DNA of 64,000 bases from Metallosphaera sedula DSM 5348. GTDB taxonomy: Archaea > Thermoproteota > Thermoprotei_A > Sulfolobales > Sulfolobaceae. Position 1 is the first letter of the stretch. Every line of letters starts with the position of its first letter. The translations under genes and the position numbers were made by a program. The stretch covers positions 1,439,789 through 1,503,788 of the forward strand of contig NC_009440.1 in assembly GCF_000016605.1 (NCBI RefSeq), in the 5' to 3' direction. The notes beneath the pieces are model-generated. The model was given only the letters and a program-made list of their open reading frames with translations, was not told where the DNA came from and did no database searches. Below are positions 43,966 through 53,465 of this stretch, one piece after another.

Positions 43966-45078
43966 TTACCTTTCTTCTATGGGAACATACCTTTTTCCTA
44001 GATCCCCCACGTATATGGCCTTGGGCCTTATGAGCTTGTTGTCCTTCAGGTATTCATCCACGTGGGCTGTCCATCCTATGACCCTGGCAGATGCAAATAT
44101 CGTAGGGAACAGGTCAGGGTCAAAACCCATGGCGTAAAACACGAGTCCAGAGTAGAAGTCCACGTTGGGATAGATTCCCCTCTTACCCAGTATTTTTATA
44201 CCAATTTCCTCAACCCTATTCGCGATCTCAAATAACCTCTTGATTTCCTCGTTCTTGGAGAGCTGATTCGCGTACTCCTTGAGTATCTTGGCCCTTGGAT
44301 CCATGGTCTTGTAAATCCTGTGTCCAAATCCCATCAACCTCTGCCCAGAACTGAGCTTGTTCATCACGTATTTCTCCACGTTGTCTGGGGTTTCTATCTC
44401 CATGAACTGCTTCAAGGCCTCCGAGTTGGCTCCACCGTGAAGGGGGCCCTTTAACGCAGAAATTCCAGCAACGACTGAGGAGTAGATATCGGAAAGGGTA
44501 GAGGCTACAACCAGGCATGCCATTGTTGAGGCGTTCATTTCATGGTCCATATGTAGCATCAAGGAAACGTCCAACACCCTGGTGTCTGAGGGGGATGGCC
44601 TCTCTCCCCTAATCATGTAAAGGAAATTTTCGGAGTGGGAAAGAGAGGGATCAGGCTCAACGAACTCCTGGTTCCTTCTAGTCCTCTGGATGAGAGATAT
44701 TATGGTTGGGATCTTAGCAGTCATCTTTATTGCCTTTCCTATGAGGTCTCCCTCACTCCTATCCTCTAGACCCATCATGCTAACGGTAGTTCTAAGTATA
44801 TCCATGGGGTTGCCAAACTTTGCGGTTCTTTTAACGAAGGTAGAGATGTCCTCAGAGATGGATCTCTCCTCAGCCAACCTTGACTTGAAATCGTCCAACT
44901 CGTGTCTAGTGGGTAATTTACCATACCACAGGAGATATGCGACTTCCTCGAAATTCGAGAAGCTGGCCAGATCAAAGATGGAGTAACCCCTGTAGTAAAG
45001 TCTGCCAAGTTCACCGTCAATATAGGTTATTGAAGTCTCCTTTATTGCAATGTCTTCAAGTCCCTTCCTTAACTCCAA
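43966..45078 (-). CDS. gltA: Citrate synthase
   Basis: 370 residues from TTG 45078. Short archaeal-type enzyme with GLEDIAIKETSITYIDGELG and LYYRGYSIFDLA at the N-terminus, catalytic His of GPLHGGANSEAL, second His of LMGFGHRIYKTMDPRAK, and Asp in NVDFYSGLVFY. It condenses acetyl-CoA with oxaloacetate in the TCA cycle; some homologues prefer propionyl-CoA (methylcitrate synthase), which the motifs do not distinguish. Its start lies inside the end of the DUF763 gene (23-nt overlap). Confidence 0.94.
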   Translation of the reverse strand: MELRKGLEDIAIKETSITYIDGELGRLYYRGYSIFDLASFSNFEEVAYLLWYGKLPTRHELDDFKSRLAEERSISEDISTFVKRTAKFGNPMDILRTTVSMMGLEDRSEGDLIGKAIKMTAKIPTIISLIQRTRRNQEFVEPDPSLSHSENFLYMIRGERPSPSDTRVLDVSLMLHMDHEMNASTMACLVVASTLSDIYSSVVAGISALKGPLHGGANSEALKQFMEIETPDNVEKYVMNKLSSGQRLMGFGHRIYKTMDPRAKILKEYANQLSKNEEIKRLFEIANRVEEIGIKILGKRGIYPNVDFYSGLVFYAMGFDPDLFPTIFASARVIGWTAHVDEYLKDNKLIRPKAIYVGDLGKRYVPIEER

Positions 45079-46198
45079 GTTTCATTTCCCTCAGCTTATT
45101 TAATGCAACGGCTTTATCTTTTTTCTCTAGCTTGGCTTTCATAGCAAACTCTTCAAGGGTATGAATGACCTCAAAGGCGATCTCCTTGTGCACAGGGAAG
45201 GGGATTCCATCCTTCCCACCTATCGCGAAGGCGTACTTGAAGGGATCGTAGGGCACGTTTACGGGATCCTGGTATGAGGGAGGTTCGTTATAAATGAGGT
45301 CAGATATCAAGCTTAACGCCCTCATGGTTGAGGGACCTATACCTAGAAGGAGAGCTTCCTCTAAACTGGTAGGTGACTTCTCCCTTACTTCCGAGAGTGT
45401 CTTCACCACTCTCCTCACATCCACGGGCTTCATGTAGACCATCTTTGCCTCAGACGAAATGGCACCCACGGTTCCAAGACTGATCCAAGAGTCCAGAGAG
45501 GTGCCCCTGATCAAGGCCATTGACCTGAGGTATTGTTTCTCTATCTTGGAAGGATCCTCTCTTAGCAGATCCATTATCACCCTCTTGGCGTTCACAGACT
45601 CGTGGACGTTAAGGACCGCCTTCTCCTTTCGTCCAGCTAATCCCGCACGTTTCTCATTTACCGGGTCTTTAATGGAGCTCCAGTGATATCTCCTAGCAAA
45701 CCTCGTGGTGGGATTCATCCCCTGCTGAATTATTGCCCACTTACCGGACTCTGAAACCAGGAGGGAGTGATGATATAGTTCGTGGCCGTCTTGAAGAAGG
45801 GTGGTATCAGTCTTAGCCACAAGCTTACTAATCCTGGATAGTCGCTTAGCGTCAACGTTGAAATTGGATGGAAGAGCCTCCAGTTCCTTGGGTACATTCA
45901 GCGAGTTCTTTCCCTTTCCGCCAGTCACGGCTAATCCGTCTTGTACTGGGTTTATCACCTCCTTCAAGATACCTAGCGTTACAGTTGTTGAACCTGAGGA
46001 GTCCCAGTCCATCCCTATAACGTTGTTAAAACCCTGAAACCAGAGAGGATTAGATAACCTCTCTATCACCTTATCTGGACCCCACTCTAGAAGCATCACG
46101 TCCACTATGGCTCTCGACAACCTCTTCATGATAGGGATAAGCCATTGCGGAACTCTGCCATAGTGAAGCGGTAGGTCGCTGATGCCCGTGATCTCCAT
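45056..46198 (-). CDS. DUF763-family protein
   Basis: 380 residues from ATG 46198 (the open frame runs to 46261 but the conserved MEITGISDLPLHYGRVPQWL starts here). Family segments present include WFQGFNNVIGMDWDSSGSTT, the TGGKGKNSLNVPKEL glycine/lysine region, KTDTTLLQDGHELYHHSLLV and ARRYHWSS. DUF763 is widespread in hyperthermophiles and thought to be nucleic-acid related, but no function is established. It overlaps citrate synthase by 23 nt downstream and is divergent from a metallophosphoesterase. Confidence 0.82.
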   Translation of the reverse strand: MEITGISDLPLHYGRVPQWLIPIMKRLSRAIVDVMLLEWGPDKVIERLSNPLWFQGFNNVIGMDWDSSGSTTVTLGILKEVINPVQDGLAVTGGKGKNSLNVPKELEALPSNFNVDAKRLSRISKLVAKTDTTLLQDGHELYHHSLLVSESGKWAIIQQGMNPTTRFARRYHWSSIKDPVNEKRAGLAGRKEKAVLNVHESVNAKRVIMDLLREDPSKIEKQYLRSMALIRGTSLDSWISLGTVGAISSEAKMVYMKPVDVRRVVKTLSEVREKSPTSLEEALLLGIGPSTMRALSLISDLIYNEPPSYQDPVNVPYDPFKYAFAIGGKDGIPFPVHKEIAFEVIHTLEEFAMKAKLEKKDKAVALNKLREMKLGVKEGT

Positions 46199-46231
46199 GA
46201 AATATTTATTGGTTACAGTGATTAAAAACCC

Positions 46232-46897
46232 ATGATACTTGGAGCGATCTCTGACATTCACTCCCCCAGATATCTAAACGATTTCTTCATGGCCTTCAGG
46301 ACTGCACCACTATACGACCTTTACATTCTAGCGGGAGATCTAGTGGACAAGGGAAAGGTTCTGCACTTCGATCCGATCTATAGACTCCTCTCATCTAGAA
46401 AGGTCGTCGCGGTATTTGGCAATGACGACTTCAGGGAACTTCGGGACGAGTATAGGAGACTCTACCCCAGCATAACCTGGCTTGAGGAGGAGGCCACTTC
46501 GCTGAAGGTGGGGAATTCCACGATCTACTTAGTGGGAAGCGAAGGCGTGATTGAGAGACCCACGAAGTGGCAATTCGAGAGGGGTATTAACAGGGAGTTC
46601 TACATGAAGAGAAAAGAGAGACTCGAGGATCTTCTTTGCAGAAAGGAAGGCGACTTAACAGTTTTGATCACCCATTACTCCCCTGCATATGAGACCTTGA
46701 AAGGAGAGAAGACCTGGGCTTATCCAGAACTAGGTTATCCACTCGTTAAGGAGTTGAAATGCAAGCCTGACATCGCGATACATGGACATGCCCACAAGTC
46801 CACTATCACTCACGCAGTTGTAGATGGAGTGGAAGTTTACAACGTTGCTTTACCAGCAACTAGAGGATTCACAACCATAAGGCTTGAAAAAAGTTAG
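46232..46897 (+). CDS. Calcineurin-like metallophosphoesterase
   Basis: 221 residues with the dinuclear metal motifs: AISDIHSPRY (Asp-x-His), LAGDLVDKG (Gly-Asp), VFGNDDFREL (Gly-Asn-Asp in place of Gly-Asn-His), LITHYSPAYE (His) and IHGHAHKS (Gly-His-x-His). Substrate unknown; the Asp replacing the usual His in GNH occurs in some branches and may tune activity. Cytosolic. Its stop overlaps that of the peroxiredoxin by 4 nt. Confidence 0.85.
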   Translation: MILGAISDIHSPRYLNDFFMAFRTAPLYDLYILAGDLVDKGKVLHFDPIYRLLSSRKVVAVFGNDDFRELRDEYRRLYPSITWLEEEATSLKVGNSTIYLVGSEGVIERPTKWQFERGINREFYMKRKERLEDLLCRKEGDLTVLITHYSPAYETLKGEKTWAYPELGYPLVKELKCKPDIAIHGHAHKSTITHAVVDGVEVYNVALPATRGFTTIRLEKS

Positions 46898-47541
46898 ACT
46901 CTTTGATCTGGGGGTAGCTCATCATACTTCTTGAACATTAGATACCAAGCCTTCGCGTTGGGTAACTTCATCCTCATTTCGGCTTCCATGAGAGTGGTTG
47001 GGGCCCCAACTACTACTTCCTTCCCTGGCTCCCAGTTCACTGGAGTGGAGACCTTGGCCTTATACGAAACTATTAGGGCCTTGGTTATTCTGATCAGCTC
47101 TTGTATATTTCTTCCAGCTTCTATGGGATATTGGGCCATGAACCTTATTGTGCCCTGAGGATCCACAATGAAGACTCCCCTCACGGTTAACCCAGAGTTC
47201 TCCTCAACTAGATCCAGTAACCTCGCTAGTTTCTTCTCAGGATCCGCTATCACGGGGAAGGGGATCTTTAGACCATATCTCTGCTCTATATCAGTAAGCC
47301 AGGCAATGTGCGAGTAGATACTATCAACGCTCAGACCCACCAACTGTACCCCTAACTTCTCAAATTCCGAATAGTTCCTTGCAAACTCAGCAAACTCGGT
47401 GGTGCAGACTGGAGTGAAATCCGCTGGATGAGCGAATAGGAACAACCACTTCCCCTTTCCAAACACATCCTTGTAAAAGTCTATTGGGCCAGCCGTTGTC
47501 ATAACTTGAACGTCCGGGAATTTCTGATATGTTTTGACCAT
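46894..47541 (-). CDS. Prx6-type peroxiredoxin
   Basis: 215 residues. Peroxidatic Cys46 lies in HPADFTPVCTTEFAEF, with the supporting Arg and Thr of the active site (ADFTPVCTTE). The C-terminal dimerisation domain of Prx6 follows (GKEVVVGAPTTLMEAEMRMK). No second cysteine is present in the C-terminal arm, so it should act as a 1-Cys enzyme that needs an external thiol donor. It reduces hydrogen peroxide and alkyl hydroperoxides. Single gene. Confidence 0.93.
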   Translation of the reverse strand: MVKTYQKFPDVQVMTTAGPIDFYKDVFGKGKWLFLFAHPADFTPVCTTEFAEFARNYSEFEKLGVQLVGLSVDSIYSHIAWLTDIEQRYGLKIPFPVIADPEKKLARLLDLVEENSGLTVRGVFIVDPQGTIRFMAQYPIEAGRNIQELIRITKALIVSYKAKVSTPVNWEPGKEVVVGAPTTLMEAEMRMKLPNAKAWYLMFKKYDELPPDQRV

Positions 47542-47712
47542 TTTAACACCTGAGATAAATGACGCTGAGAAGATTAAATCGTTGTCGCTATTAACTAGAA
47601 GTTACTTTTTATAGAGACTCTGTCCTGATCTTCACCACATAGAGACGAACGTTCTGCCAATTCCTATATTTTACGGTAGCAAAAACGACCTAGTTGGATT
47701 GGCAATCATGGT

Positions 47713-48684
47713 CTAATGGGCTGGTTTTCTCTCGTACTTAACTAGCCCCTCCTTCCTTATTACGTCAATTACTACTCTTGAGACCCAATCGATCACAGGC
47801 CCTCTAACGCCTATCCATCTTAAAAACCTATAGAGCAGGGGAATTCTAAGGGATGCTCCTGCGGCAAGAGGATGTCCTCCGCCACCTAGTCCAGCTGCAA
47901 ACCTCCTCACATCTATCGTATTGCTCCTGAACGAAACTGCCTTCCCATTAGCTGAAACGAATATGTCTGCCCCTGTTCTCGTCATAAGGAACTGAGAGGC
48001 ATAGCTTATGTCAGGCGGACCCTTCCACCTTATCGCAACCACTACCTTAGCACCTTCAACGTCCAACACCTTCACATATTTCCAGATCCTTTGATATCCT
48101 TTCAATTCCTCGTTAATTCTAGTCTCCAAGATTTTTTGGAACTCGTCGTTCCAAAGGGTTCCACCATAAAAGGTCTCAAGCAATTTCTTCTTCCATTCAA
48201 ACCTTCTGTCATTCTCCACAATCCTTCTCAATTTTTCACCAAGTGGATCGTCATGAAGCCATATATCCACGGAGCAGTCCGCAGAGGCTAATCTCCTGGA
48301 TACCTCGTCATTGGGGTTCATGACCTTGTTTACCACGCCTGCACCGCAGGTAGTAACATCGTGGTAGACTTCTACCCCTACCTCCTTGAGCTTCGATTTC
48401 CACTCCTCCTTCCAAACATGATGATCAAACCATTGTATTGTGGCACCTTCACTTCTAAGACGTTTCACAGCCTCAACTATCGAAGGAAAGGTGGACTCAT
48501 TGATACCTAGGTCTGCTATCATCACGCTGGAGACTCCCCTCAACTCTAACTTGGCTAAAACCTCGTGAAGTTTAGTTGGCTCAGTGAACCAGATGTTTCT
48601 CGGGAGGGAATTGACAGCTCTCGCGTAAACGCTGGCCGAGGCAGTCCCATCAAAGTCGTTATGCACTATGGCGTAGTAATCCAT
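47713..48684 (-). CDS. DHH-family phosphoesterase
   Basis: 323 residues. The N-terminal metal-binding motifs are IVHNDFDGTASASVYARAV, IADLGINE and WFDHHVWKEEW (the DHH motif). The C-terminal DHHA1-type substrate domain ends GLGGGGHPLAAGASLRIP. Relatives hydrolyse short oligonucleotides, cyclic di-nucleotides or pyrophosphate; archaeal NrnA-like and GAN-type proteins are the nearest alternatives. It is followed 24 nt later, on the same strand, by no gene downstream but preceded by the nicotinamidase-like gene. Confidence 0.85.
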   Translation of the reverse strand: MDYYAIVHNDFDGTASASVYARAVNSLPRNIWFTEPTKLHEVLAKLELRGVSSVMIADLGINESTFPSIVEAVKRLRSEGATIQWFDHHVWKEEWKSKLKEVGVEVYHDVTTCGAGVVNKVMNPNDEVSRRLASADCSVDIWLHDDPLGEKLRRIVENDRRFEWKKKLLETFYGGTLWNDEFQKILETRINEELKGYQRIWKYVKVLDVEGAKVVVAIRWKGPPDISYASQFLMTRTGADIFVSANGKAVSFRSNTIDVRRFAAGLGGGGHPLAAGASLRIPLLYRFLRWIGVRGPVIDWVSRVVIDVIRKEGLVKYERKPAH

Positions 48685-48708
48685 TTTCTCAGGTTCCAGT
48701 AGTGGTTG

Positions 48709-49308
48709 TTACTTAAAAGTAATTCCTTGAGTTGTTGTTATCTTCCCTCTATAGAGGAAGTCGACTTGCCTTAGGGTAGCGTAATAATCGAATTCCGTTA
48801 TGGCCGATATCCCGTCAGTAGGTACAACGATGTTGTACCACCGCAATGCGGCGCTCCCAGCTGTGTGAAGAACGCAGATATTGGCCACCGTTCCAGTGAT
48901 CACAAGCGTATCTATTCCCTTGACCCGGAGGTAGTAATCCAGGGAGGTCCCAAAGAACGCATCATATCTCAATTTTTTGACGACATAATCATGTTTTTCC
49001 GGCTTCAGTTCGTCTACTATTTCTGCTCCCCAGGAGCCGGCAACGGCGTGCTCGCCCCAAATCTTAAACTCAGGATCGTCCTTAAGGTGCCAATCTTGAG
49101 TGTATATAACGTGGGCACCCGAATCCCTTGCCTTAGATATCAACTGCCTTATGGGAGAGATGGTGGACTCGGCGTCAGGAACGTAAAGTTTCCCCTCTTT
49201 TCTGACGAAATCATTTTGCATATCCACGACTACCACTGCACTTTTTGATGGATTTATGGACAGCTTATCAAGGACAGGAATTTCAGGAGTGAGAAGTTCT
49301 TTTCTCAC
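48709..49308 (-). CDS. Isochorismatase-family hydrolase, nicotinamidase-like
   Basis: 199 residues. Catalytic triad candidates: Asp29 (VVVDMQNDF), Lys111/112 (YVVKKLRYDAF) and Cys145 (NICVLHT). Metal-binding residues of nicotinamidases are also present: Asp72 and His74 (QDWHLKDD) and His87 (GEHAV). This supports PncA-type hydrolysis of nicotinamide to nicotinate in NAD salvage rather than isochorismatase activity. It is 24 nt upstream of the DHH gene, so the two may be one transcript. Confidence 0.85.
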   Translation of the reverse strand: MRKELLTPEIPVLDKLSINPSKSAVVVVDMQNDFVRKEGKLYVPDAESTISPIRQLISKARDSGAHVIYTQDWHLKDDPEFKIWGEHAVAGSWGAEIVDELKPEKHDYVVKKLRYDAFFGTSLDYYLRVKGIDTLVITGTVANICVLHTAGSAALRWYNIVVPTDGISAITEFDYYATLRQVDFLYRGKITTTQGITFK

Positions 49309-49346
49309 AAGTAAAACAGTGAATGGCCTTTAAAAAAGATCTAGCT

Positions 49347-50576
49347 CTACACTTCATATCTTAATGCCACAGCTGGTTCGATTCTGGACGCCCTATATGC
49401 AGGGATGATTCCTGCGAAGAGACTGAAAATGACTGTTATAAGTATCACTTCCGCAATGAATGTTGGTTCAAATACTGGAGTAATATGTGCGCTGATTCCG
49501 AGGCCACCGGACGCTGCAGCGCTTCCTCTTCCAGCCCCAGGTCCTCCAGAATTGGTAAGTGTGGTAAGAAGGTATCCCATCCCAACCCCTGCACCCACTC
49601 CAGCTGTGCCTCCAAGTAGGCCCATCAATATGGCCTCAGTCACGAATATCACCATTATACCTCTCCTGGTGAAGCCTATTGCCCTCAGAACTCCTATTTC
49701 CCTTGTTCGCTCCACCACTGTGGTAAACATAGTACTCAATATTCCCACGAAGGCCACAATGAAGGACGATGCGCCTGCTACGAAAAGAAGACCATTAACC
49801 GCAGATAGGGAGTTATTGATGAGAGTGATGAACTGCTCCACGGATGTAACACTTACTGATCTTCCGAGCTCGTTATGTATGGAATTTACAACATTGTTTA
49901 CCTGTGACACACTACTTGCCTCCACTATTAAACCACTGTATTGATCCCCATAGTACTGTGAGCCCACTATATTCTGCACAACTAAGGCCTTATCTATATC
50001 CGCGAAGGCACTACTAAACTCGTTAAAACTACCAGTGACCAGGAACGTCTTGGTAATTTTCCCGTTTGGGGTATTCATCACCACGGTTATAGTTTGACCT
50101 ACCTGATAAGTGGGCTGACCTGGATACTGTGGATGTGCAATGTAATAACCAACTACTGCTCCATATGAGGAGTAGGGTGAGGGATATTGACCTTGCTGCA
50201 AGGTTAGTCCAGGAAACACCTCAGAAGCTTGGCTAGTGCTAATAGAGAGAATTTCTGTAGCCATAGGACCACTAGGCGTTTCAATTGTACCAGAGATAAG
50301 ATAAAACGGAACTACTGCCTTAACTCCTGGTATGTGTGATATCTCCTGTATGGTATAGGGGGTAATTGTGCTTGTACCCGGAGTCACAAAGATGTCGGTA
50401 GGAGATAGACTGGAGAAGAGCTGATGAGTTAGAACCGAGGAAAATCCTAGGGTTAGACCCGTTAATCCCACAACTATAGCTGGCCCAATAAGTATTCCTA
50501 AGATTGTTAAGCTCGTTCTTAGCTTCTTCGAGGTTAAGGCTTTAAAGGAAAAGTTCACAACATCTGAAAGTTTCAT
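49347..50576 (-). CDS. MacB/FtsX-type ABC transporter permease
   Basis: 409 residues: one N-terminal helix (about 17-45), a large extracytoplasmic domain (about 50-265), and three C-terminal helices with VVERTREIGVLRAIGFTRRG, the cytosolic coupling helix typical of FtsX/MacB permeases, ending PAYRASRIEPAVALRYEV. A Gly/Ala/Pro-rich loop (TNSGGPGAGRGSAAASGGLG) lies between the last helices. These permeases transmit mechanical work across the membrane rather than forming a classical channel. It is co-directional with, and 22 nt after, the giant exported protein; the matching ATPase is divergent at 53466. Confidence 0.9.
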   Translation of the reverse strand: MKLSDVVNFSFKALTSKKLRTSLTILGILIGPAIVVGLTGLTLGFSSVLTHQLFSSLSPTDIFVTPGTSTITPYTIQEISHIPGVKAVVPFYLISGTIETPSGPMATEILSISTSQASEVFPGLTLQQGQYPSPYSSYGAVVGYYIAHPQYPGQPTYQVGQTITVVMNTPNGKITKTFLVTGSFNEFSSAFADIDKALVVQNIVGSQYYGDQYSGLIVEASSVSQVNNVVNSIHNELGRSVSVTSVEQFITLINNSLSAVNGLLFVAGASSFIVAFVGILSTMFTTVVERTREIGVLRAIGFTRRGIMVIFVTEAILMGLLGGTAGVGAGVGMGYLLTTLTNSGGPGAGRGSAAASGGLGISAHITPVFEPTFIAEVILITVIFSLFAGIIPAYRASRIEPAVALRYEV

Positions 50577-50598
50577 CTCGAAACCCTCCTTGCTATTC

Positions 50599-53199
50599 TC
50601 ACTTTTTCCCCTTCCTAAGGACTAAGAGGATAGCCAGAACTATAACTATTACAAGGAGGATAGCTATCACGATTTCTGGTAGAAGGGAATTGCTACTTCT
50701 GAAGTGCCTGAAATTGGTGAACGTGGTATTAAAATGGGTCGCAGATGGTGAGAAGCTTAGAACGTAAGTCAAGTTATGGGTTTGATATATGGAGTCCTCG
50801 TAGGACACAACTATCTTAACTTGGTGAGGTTTCGCTGTAGAGGTATTTCCACCCGCGAAGGGTATAACTAACGTTGTCGAGAAGGGTGTAGGGCTATTGG
50901 GCGGTACGCTTCCTATGTAAGTGGAATTGCCATCCACATATACTGTAACGAAGTTAGCTGACGCTGTGCCGAAATTATTTAGAACTCCGGTAACTGTAAG
51001 CGTGCCGTTTGAGAACGATATTGTGGGTTGCTGTAGAACCAGATCCACTAGTCCGGTGGCTATCAACGAGAAGTTATAACTCTGCGTAATGACGCCACTT
51101 CCGGGTAAGAGATACTGTACCTCTACAGAAAGGGGCAGTGGTGTAGTTGAGGAAACAGTTGGTAACAGGTTCAAGGTTACGGTATAACTCTTACCTGGAG
51201 AGAGGGTCCCAATATCCACCGTGTTCTGGGATAGAGAAAATTCAGAGGATGGTCCAAACAACTTTAGTACGACATTATTAAGCGGAGTTTGAGCCGTGTC
51301 GATTAGCCTTACGGTAACATTATTGATCGTACCATAGTAAACCTCAGTTGGAGTAATGGAGACGTCCACTATATTTTGAGCTGGAAGCACGTTAATTGGA
51401 ATCGTATAGGTTACGGTCTTGGTAACGCCCTCGTAATTATACACGAGGGTCAATGTAGCTGGATAGCTCCCTGCACCGACTCCCTGAGCGGAAATGGTGA
51501 AAACTACTGTTGCGTTAGAATTGGGACCCATGTTAAAAGTCTGATTTGAGAACCCCACAACGCTAAGACCTGTAAGCCTCAACTCTGCAGAAACTGAAGA
51601 TACTGGTACGGGATCATAATTCACCAAGACAATGGGTAATTCAGCCTGAGTTCCCTGATAAACTGTGACGTTACTAACTAAGGCAAGAAGCTGGCTCTGC
51701 GGGTAAACATAAACGGGTATCTGGGATCTCACTTTATGAAAACCGTAGCTACTGAAGTAGCTTACCACGAAAGGTATCTCATGATACCCAGGTGTTACGT
51801 TCTGTGCTAAGGTTATGGTGAAGGGCACTTGGGCATAGTTTATGCCCTGTCCTGAGGCTGAGAGCGTGGGAACGACGTATGAGATATAGGTTGAACTCAT
51901 TCCCGCTGGTGGAAGAATTGTTACATTAACGTCTGAAATGGGATAAGGAAGTGGATTGGTAAGCAGAAACGTTAGCGTAACCCCCGCAGTCCCAGGAGAA
52001 GCTAGCGTGGACCAGGTAGGATCAGATAGGGTAGGCATTGCGTTGTAATAGTTAACCTGTACGAAGGTGGTTACGGCGGTTTCTTGCTGTTGTCCGAAGA
52101 TCTCATACGTGATTGTGAAGGTTATGGGATAAGCTCCTGGCGCTAGCGTTTGCGGGACTTCAAATGTGTAGTTGAAGTTGGCAGTTCCCTGAAATGTCGT
52201 GGGCGTGAAGTTAGAACTGAGAAGGGTTAAACTAGTCTGTGGAGTTACGGATTCTATGAATGCGTTGTATGACGAGTTGGCCCGTAAAGTAATAGAGACA
52301 AGCGAGGAGGGAGTAGCTGAGGTAGAGGTTACGTAGAAGGTTATTGGCGTTTTCGGATAGATAGTAAGGGTTAAGGGTATGTTAACCAGAGTTACGTTGG
52401 CGTTGCCTGAAGTTATATTGGAGTTAGTTGCGTAATACCTGTATCCGAGGTAGTTGGTAAATGTTACTGAATAGTTGAGAGAATAGGTACCAGGGATAGC
52501 ATTTTGCGTAACGTTAACTAACTGAGTGGATTGAATGGTCTCCTGAGGAGGGATTGAGGGAATCGTAAATATAAGGAACTTCTTTCCCGTCTCGCTCATC
52601 AAACCTGAAGGGAGCGTCAGGTTAACCAGAACGTTGTCCACTATGTTGTTGGAGGGATTTGAGACCGAGATGGTTAAGGGCGAGGCTCCCTCTCCTGTAA
52701 CCAAGGGTTGCGAAACCCCACTTGTTCCTCCCTGAATTCCCACAGGTATTGGAAAGTCGACAGCTGACACTGGAATCTGAATATTGAACGTTTTACTTTC
52801 AACGCAAACCTGGTCTGCTATGGGAACGCTATAGTCCACTGTGACCTTTGCAGAGTAATAACCGGGGGTTACTGAGCTAGGAATGGTTAAGTAGAAGATG
52901 GCGAGGTAATATCCGCTTCCTTGGATAACGCCTGCTTGATTCCCTCCCACTGTAATAAACGGAGATCCTGAAGGGAAGGAAATGGATGCGCTGAGTGGAG
53001 TCGCAGAACCAACTGCACCTATTTCCACATAGAATGGGAAGTCAGTATATCCTGGATAGGCGCTCGTGGGCGAACTGGGACTACCCCAACCATATCCCAA
53101 GACAGAAACTGTTGGAGAGGCAGGAGTAGCAGTAGCCAAAAGAAAAGAGAGCGGTGATAAGAATATCATTATAAGTAGTAAAACTATGAAATTTTTCAT
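50599..53199 (-). CDS. Large exported COG1361-like beta-sandwich protein
   Basis: 866 residues: a signal peptide (about 1-25, FIVLLLIMIFLSPLSFLLA), a long Ser/Thr/Asn-rich ectodomain, and a C-terminal anchor (LPEIVIAILLVIVIVLAILL) followed by RKGKK. The ectodomain repeats Ig-like units with 'isvsNpsnn.v.nv.v.l.lPsG', 'v..v..p.....p...vplt' and 'PGtY.l.y.v' steps, as in COG1361/CARDB S-layer-associated proteins, and has many N-x-S/T sequons. It is encoded upstream of the FtsX-type permease and opposite the ATPase, so it is probably the extracellular partner of this ABC system. Confidence 0.82.
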   Translation of the reverse strand: MKNFIVLLLIMIFLSPLSFLLATATPASPTVSVLGYGWGSPSSPTSAYPGYTDFPFYVEIGAVGSATPLSASISFPSGSPFITVGGNQAGVIQGSGYYLAIFYLTIPSSVTPGYYSAKVTVDYSVPIADQVCVESKTFNIQIPVSAVDFPIPVGIQGGTSGVSQPLVTGEGASPLTISVSNPSNNIVDNVLVNLTLPSGLMSETGKKFLIFTIPSIPPQETIQSTQLVNVTQNAIPGTYSLNYSVTFTNYLGYRYYATNSNITSGNANVTLVNIPLTLTIYPKTPITFYVTSTSATPSSLVSITLRANSSYNAFIESVTPQTSLTLLSSNFTPTTFQGTANFNYTFEVPQTLAPGAYPITFTITYEIFGQQQETAVTTFVQVNYYNAMPTLSDPTWSTLASPGTAGVTLTFLLTNPLPYPISDVNVTILPPAGMSSTYISYVVPTLSASGQGINYAQVPFTITLAQNVTPGYHEIPFVVSYFSSYGFHKVRSQIPVYVYPQSQLLALVSNVTVYQGTQAELPIVLVNYDPVPVSSVSAELRLTGLSVVGFSNQTFNMGPNSNATVVFTISAQGVGAGSYPATLTLVYNYEGVTKTVTYTIPINVLPAQNIVDVSITPTEVYYGTINNVTVRLIDTAQTPLNNVVLKLFGPSSEFSLSQNTVDIGTLSPGKSYTVTLNLLPTVSSTTPLPLSVEVQYLLPGSGVITQSYNFSLIATGLVDLVLQQPTISFSNGTLTVTGVLNNFGTASANFVTVYVDGNSTYIGSVPPNSPTPFSTTLVIPFAGGNTSTAKPHQVKIVVSYEDSIYQTHNLTYVLSFSPSATHFNTTFTNFRHFRSSNSLLPEIVIAILLVIVIVLAILLVLRKGKK

Positions 53200-53207
53200 A
53201 CTCGGTT

Positions 53208-53257
53208 ATTCGATATGTCTTTTATAAGACTTTTCCATATAATGTTTAATATCGAAT
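53208..53257. repeat. Inverted repeat in divergent ABC-operon promoter
   Basis: attcgatat (53208-53216) and atatcgaat (53249-53257) are perfect 9-bp inverted copies, 32 nt apart, between two TATA-like tttataag elements (53221-53228 and 53261-53268). The arrangement resembles an operator pair for a dimeric regulator acting on the divergent exported-protein and ATPase units. Read directly; the regulatory role is inference. Confidence 0.5.
53219..53231 (-). promoter_or_regulatory. TATA box of the exported-protein/permease operon
   Basis: On the minus strand the sequence reads cttataaaag, centred about 26 nt upstream of the ATG at 53199, the spacing expected for an archaeal leaderless promoter. 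The inverted-repeat half at 53208-53216 lies between it and the start codon, where a bound protein would block initiation. Confidence 0.55.
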
Positions 53258-53434
53258 ATCTTTATAAGCCCTGACTATCTAGCATGTGGTACATAAAAAA
53301 CTTCAACATTAGCAAGTGAGTGTGGAGAGCTTAATAAACCTATAGATTAAGTTCAGGATTCCAGCTTAAGTAGCACACGAGAGCTATACGGTTTCATGGG
53401 AACATTTATACTAGCTAAGCAATCTCAGGAATAT

Positions 53435-53444
53435 CTTTTTAAAG
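53435..53444 (+). promoter_or_regulatory. TATA box of the ABC ATPase gene
   Basis: ctttttaaag is centred about 26 nt upstream of the ATG at 53466, giving a leaderless transcript. The more distal TATA-like tttataag at 53261-53268 points in the same direction but lies nearly 200 nt away from the gene. Confidence 0.5.
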
Positions 53445-53465
53445 ATAGAGCTAGACCCATGCTTT

